Assembly: GCA_005408345.1 (NCBI GenBank)
Contig: SEMN01000080.1
Span: 1,426,001-1,490,000 of the forward strand
Reading direction: 5' to 3'
From: Macquaria australasica
Taxonomy: Eukaryota; Chordata; Actinopteri; Centrarchiformes; Percichthyidae
DNA: 64,000 bases
Of this stretch, positions 63,201-64,000 are shown in pieces. Within the stretch, counting starts at the first letter, position 1; the number at the start of each line of letters is the position of its first letter. Made by a program: the position numbers and the translations under genes. Under the pieces are notes generated by a model, which did not search any database, was not told the DNA's origin, and worked only from the letters and a program-made list of their open reading frames with translations.

Positions 63201-64000
63201 CCCAGTCCCATCTCATCTGCCAGGATTCCATTGATCCCCTGCAGAGAGAGAAGAAAACAAAGGAGAAAATAAATCATTCAATTTGTATTAATAAGGACAT
63301 AATAATATGGAATCATTTGAATGCCAAAAACACCCTGCAGTGACTGTAAAACAAAACAAAAACAAAACTGTGTCGAAAAGGGACACTGCAACTAATGTTT
63401 AATGTTAGTGGTTTCACATCGTGTGAGTGAAGATAATTCTTACAACTCCAGGTTATTCTAATGCCATAATATTAGTATACCCTTACAAGAACATTAGCAT
63501 TGAACTGTTTTAGCAATTCATACCTCTAGCCACAAAATAATCAGATACAAATGTTATATTTCAAACATAATGGCAAGTGAAAGGACTGAGGGAAACACTG
63601 AGTGTGACGGAAAATCCCTGCTAATCCAGACAGGTCTCTTAATGTCAGAGACAGACGGGGGTACCTGTTCGTAGAGGTTAGCCAGCCAGTTCATGCCCTT
63701 GAGTTGGTAGCCTTTGAGTTTGCCGTTGAAGATGGTGGGCTGAGGAATGTCTTCGCCTGCATGGATGGATGGGTTAGAGAGGCTGTAGCTCTCTCCAAAC
63801 CCAGAGCCGGCGCCCGAGGATGAGCCGCATGCTGCGTGCAGCGACGCACTGCGACTGTCCTTAGCCTCCTCATCAAACATGCGCGTCTGCAGGGAGAGAG
63901 TTGGAGATCAGGGCAGTGTAGACAGGGTGTGTGGGATGAGTGCACCTCTGAGGGTGTGCATGCATCTACGTACTCTCTCTTGATGAATCTGGTAGGCTTC
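33175..64000 (-). CDS. INO80: INO80 chromatin-remodelling ATPase, 26 exons in window (5' part outside)
   Basis: Catalytic Snf2-family ATPase of the nuclear INO80 complex, which slides nucleosomes and acts in transcription, replication and DNA repair. Exons in transcript order: >64000-63974, 63886-63665, 63238-63158, 62726-62631, 61792-61733, 61584-61442, 60577-60493, 60384-60267, 60074-59989, 58572-58405, 58056-57923, 57555-57488, 57275-57182, 56839-56623, 54572-54432, 53775-53550, 45696-45569, 40190-40096, 39486-39414, 38881-38723, 38578-38476, 38374-38286, 37893-37735, 37278-37107, 34859-34644, 33380-33175. Phases join throughout (3,366 nt, 1,121 codons plus stop). All donors are GT and all acceptors AG. 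The human protein is 1,556 aa, so about 435 N-terminal residues, including the HSA region, lie beyond the window. Confidence 0.95.
33601..33947. mobile_element. 347-bp MITE with 44-bp terminal inverted repeats in an INO80 intron
   Basis: Arms 33601-33644 and 33904-33947 are reverse complements with 3 mismatches in 44 bp (core CACAGCACTAATTCCATCAG). A TA dinucleotide occurs at both outer ends, which would fit a Tc1/mariner-type TA duplication. The interior has no transposase frame. It lies in the last INO80 intron. Confidence 0.75.
34396..34430. repeat. (CA)n microsatellite in last INO80 intron
   Basis: Pure CA run of about 35 bp. Confidence 0.95.
34860..37106 (-). other. INO80: INO80 intron (2.2 kb) with hAT MITE
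   Basis: Contains the hAT-type element at 36306-36756. The remaining sequence shows no recognised feature. Confidence 0.6.
36306..36756. mobile_element. hAT-type non-autonomous element with 8-bp target duplication
   Basis: Begins CAGTGGTGGAAGAAGTACTT and ends in AAGTAC-related sequence closing with CACCACTG, the inverted terminus. The flanks TTTAAATT (36298-36305) and TTTACATT (36757-36764) form an 8-bp duplication with one mismatch, diagnostic of hAT. I recognise this as a very abundant teleost element. It is oriented plus by its left terminus. Confidence 0.85.
38723..45696 (-). CDS. INO80: INO80 RecA-like lobe 2 (4 exons)
   Basis: Exons 45696-45569, 40190-40096, 39486-39414 and 38881-38723. 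They carry the helicase C-terminal motifs in order: SGKLHTLDILLSRLKAQGHR and VLIYSQMTRMIDLLE (motif IV region), YMRLDGSSKISERRDMVADF, then STRAGGLGINLTAADT (motif V) and QQAMDRAHRLGQTKQVTVYR (motif VI, with two arginines placed as arginine fingers). All key residues are present, so the ATPase should be active. Confidence 0.95.
40017..40070. repeat. (CA)n microsatellite, 54 bp, 26 nt after an INO80 donor
   Basis: Pure CA on plus (TG in INO80 sense), starting 26 nt into the intron that follows exon 40190-40096. Confidence 0.95.
41397..41987. mobile_element. Inverted-repeat DNA element, about 590 bp
   Basis: The left end GGCTACACACACACTAATAC and the reverse complement of the right end, GGCTACATTCACACTAATAC, match at 18 of 20 positions. 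The interior also has complementary GAAAACG/CGTTTTC-like segments. No transposase frame. It resembles a common fish foldback/hAT-like MITE. Confidence 0.6.
42875..43350. mobile_element. MITE-like element with AAAGG-AACTCCA type ends (decayed)
   Basis: Left end AAAGGGGAACTCCATTGATT and right end GGAGTACTCCTTTAA are partial inverted repeats. The interior ATATGTGAACAAAGTTGTAT matches a dispersed teleost element as I remember it. Boundaries are approximate. Confidence 0.5.
45195..45262. promoter_or_regulatory. Homeodomain-motif cluster in INO80 intron
   Basis: CTAATTAG (45195-45202), TTAATTAG (45213-45220), CTAATGAG (45225-45232) and TGATTAG (45257-45263) lie in about 70 bp that is otherwise GC-balanced. 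Candidate intronic enhancer; function is inferred. Confidence 0.4.
45534..45562. repeat. (GT)n microsatellite abutting an INO80 5' splice site
   Basis: GT on plus, CA in the INO80 sense. It starts 6 nt after the donor GT of exon 45696-45569 (sense: GTATAAACACACAC). Confidence 0.95.
49105..49300. repeat. Pyrimidine-rich tract
   Basis: About 200 bp dominated by C and T on plus (purine-rich in the INO80 sense), with many TCCCTCC units. It can form triplex-type DNA structure. Confidence 0.7.
49366..49393. promoter_or_regulatory. Homeodomain-type motif pair in INO80 intron
   Basis: AATTAG (49366-49371) and CTAATTAA (49386-49393) flanked by GC-rich blocks (CCTGCTGCCAG, CCCCGGCCCAG); another ATTAAT lies downstream near 49456. 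Candidate conserved element. Confidence 0.35.
50880..50909. repeat. (TC)n microsatellite
   Basis: Pure TC run of about 30 bp within the large INO80 intron. Confidence 0.95.
51405..51480 (+). mobile_element. Possible tRNA-derived SINE relic
   Basis: GGTGGCTCAGTC resembles an A box and GGGTTCAATTCC a B box, followed by CTGCATGCATCTTGCTTCC as in some fish SINEs. The box spacing is too short for an intact promoter, so this is at most a deleted copy. Confidence 0.35.
53550..57555 (-). CDS. INO80: INO80 insertion between the ATPase lobes (5 exons)
   Basis: Exons 57555-57488, 57275-57182, 56839-56623, 54572-54432 and 53775-53550 encode about 250 residues inserted between lobes 1 and 2, the INO80-family insertion that binds the RUVBL1/RUVBL2 ring. 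Well-kept stretches are CFSFLRFIDVSPAEMSNLML, WLALFLSLKAAYRLH, VFTAFRPGMVGHADVMIHGR and DRSAEYEWRVTRGGGG. Between them lies a low-complexity acidic stretch (EEEGQEETRDWEGERGR). Splice phases link all five exons without a break. Confidence 0.88.
54179..54213. repeat. (CA)n microsatellite
   Basis: Pure CA run of about 35 bp in the intron between exons 54572-54432 and 53775-53550. Confidence 0.95.
54573..56622 (-). other. INO80: INO80 intron (2.0 kb)
   Basis: No exon, transposon or motif cluster recognised. Confidence 0.5.
57923..64000 (-). CDS. INO80: INO80 RecA-like lobe 1 and protrusion (11 exons, first partial)
   Basis: Upstream segment EAYQIHQER/TRMFDEEAKD, then EDIPQPTIFNGKLKGYQLKG (Q-motif region), GINGILADEMGLGKT (motif I, Walker A Lys97 of the window protein), GPFLIISPASTLNNWHQEF (Ia), FHVVITSYQLVVQD, LDEAQ (motif II, residues 199-203; INO80 has DEAQ in place of DEAH), LLLTGTPIQN (motif III), LRRIKKDVENELSDK, and the protrusion YCQLTSRQRLLYQAL...MNLVMQFRKVCNHPDLFERQ. 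All ATPase residues are intact. The first exon is cut by the window edge. Confidence 0.95.
58573..59988 (-). other. INO80: INO80 intron (1.4 kb)
   Basis: Nothing recognised except a G-rich patch near 59420-59440 and a T run near 59795. Confidence 0.5.
60439..60485. repeat. Double (CA)n microsatellite after an INO80 5' splice site
   Basis: CA runs at 60439-60459 and 60470-60485 (TG in INO80 sense). The nearer run begins 7-8 nt downstream of the donor of exon 60577-60493. Confidence 0.9.
60578..61441 (-). other. INO80: INO80 intron (0.86 kb)
   Basis: AT-rich, with a short AAC repeat near 60617-60630. Nothing else recognised. Confidence 0.5.
61793..62630 (-). other. INO80: INO80 intron (0.84 kb)
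   Basis: Contains a short GT tract around 62185-62210 and no other recognised feature. Confidence 0.5.

Noticed and set aside
1..64000. CRISPR arrays, operons, prophage or plasmid features
   Set aside because: Spliced vertebrate genes throughout; the only tandem repeats are microsatellites without spacer structure.

Overview
The window is nuclear DNA from a ray-finned fish, most likely a percomorph teleost. It has vertebrate-type genes split by GT-AG introns, long gene-poor stretches, many CA/TG microsatellites and several short inverted-repeat transposons of types common in teleosts. Three protein genes can be read exon by exon: DLL4 (+ strand, complete), CHAC1 (+ strand, complete) and INO80 (- strand, 3' two-thirds; the gene runs off the right edge). 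The order and orientation DLL4 > CHAC1 > < INO80 match human 15q15, which supports orthology.

Layout. 1-13.8 kb is intergenic: a truncated LINE, two MITE-like elements, microsatellites and no supported exon. 13.8-23.8 kb is DLL4: TATA-like box, 5' UTR with a small uORF, 11 exons, 690 aa, and a 3' UTR with three poly(A) signals. 23.8-27.3 kb is intergenic with possible regulatory motif clusters. 27.28-29.46 kb is CHAC1: promoter with two CARE (ATF4/CHOP-type) motifs and six CCAAT boxes, a 5' UTR full of uORFs, 3 exons and 196 aa. 29.5-31.76 kb is the convergent CHAC1/INO80 intergenic region, with one MITE. 31.76-64 kb is INO80: 26 exons coding 1,121 aa from just before the ATPase domain to the C-terminus, with two large introns (5.4 and 7.9 kb) holding transposons, microsatellites and homeodomain-type motif clusters.

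Function. DLL4 is a membrane Notch ligand of arterial and tip-cell endothelium. CHAC1 degrades cytosolic glutathione under ATF4 control and has also been reported to block Notch maturation. INO80 is the motor of a nucleosome-remodelling complex. They do not form an operon-like unit, but two genes with opposite effects on Notch lie side by side.

I found no sign of a wholly new biological system. The points most worth a second look are a SOX/ETS/RBPJ motif cluster in DLL4 intron 3, the DLL4 C-terminal PDZ ligand that is completed only by the last splice, the uORF-dense CHAC1 leader, and dinucleotide repeats placed directly after several INO80 5' splice sites. All exon calls come from reading frames, splice-site consensus, phase bookkeeping and remembered family sequence; no alignment was run.
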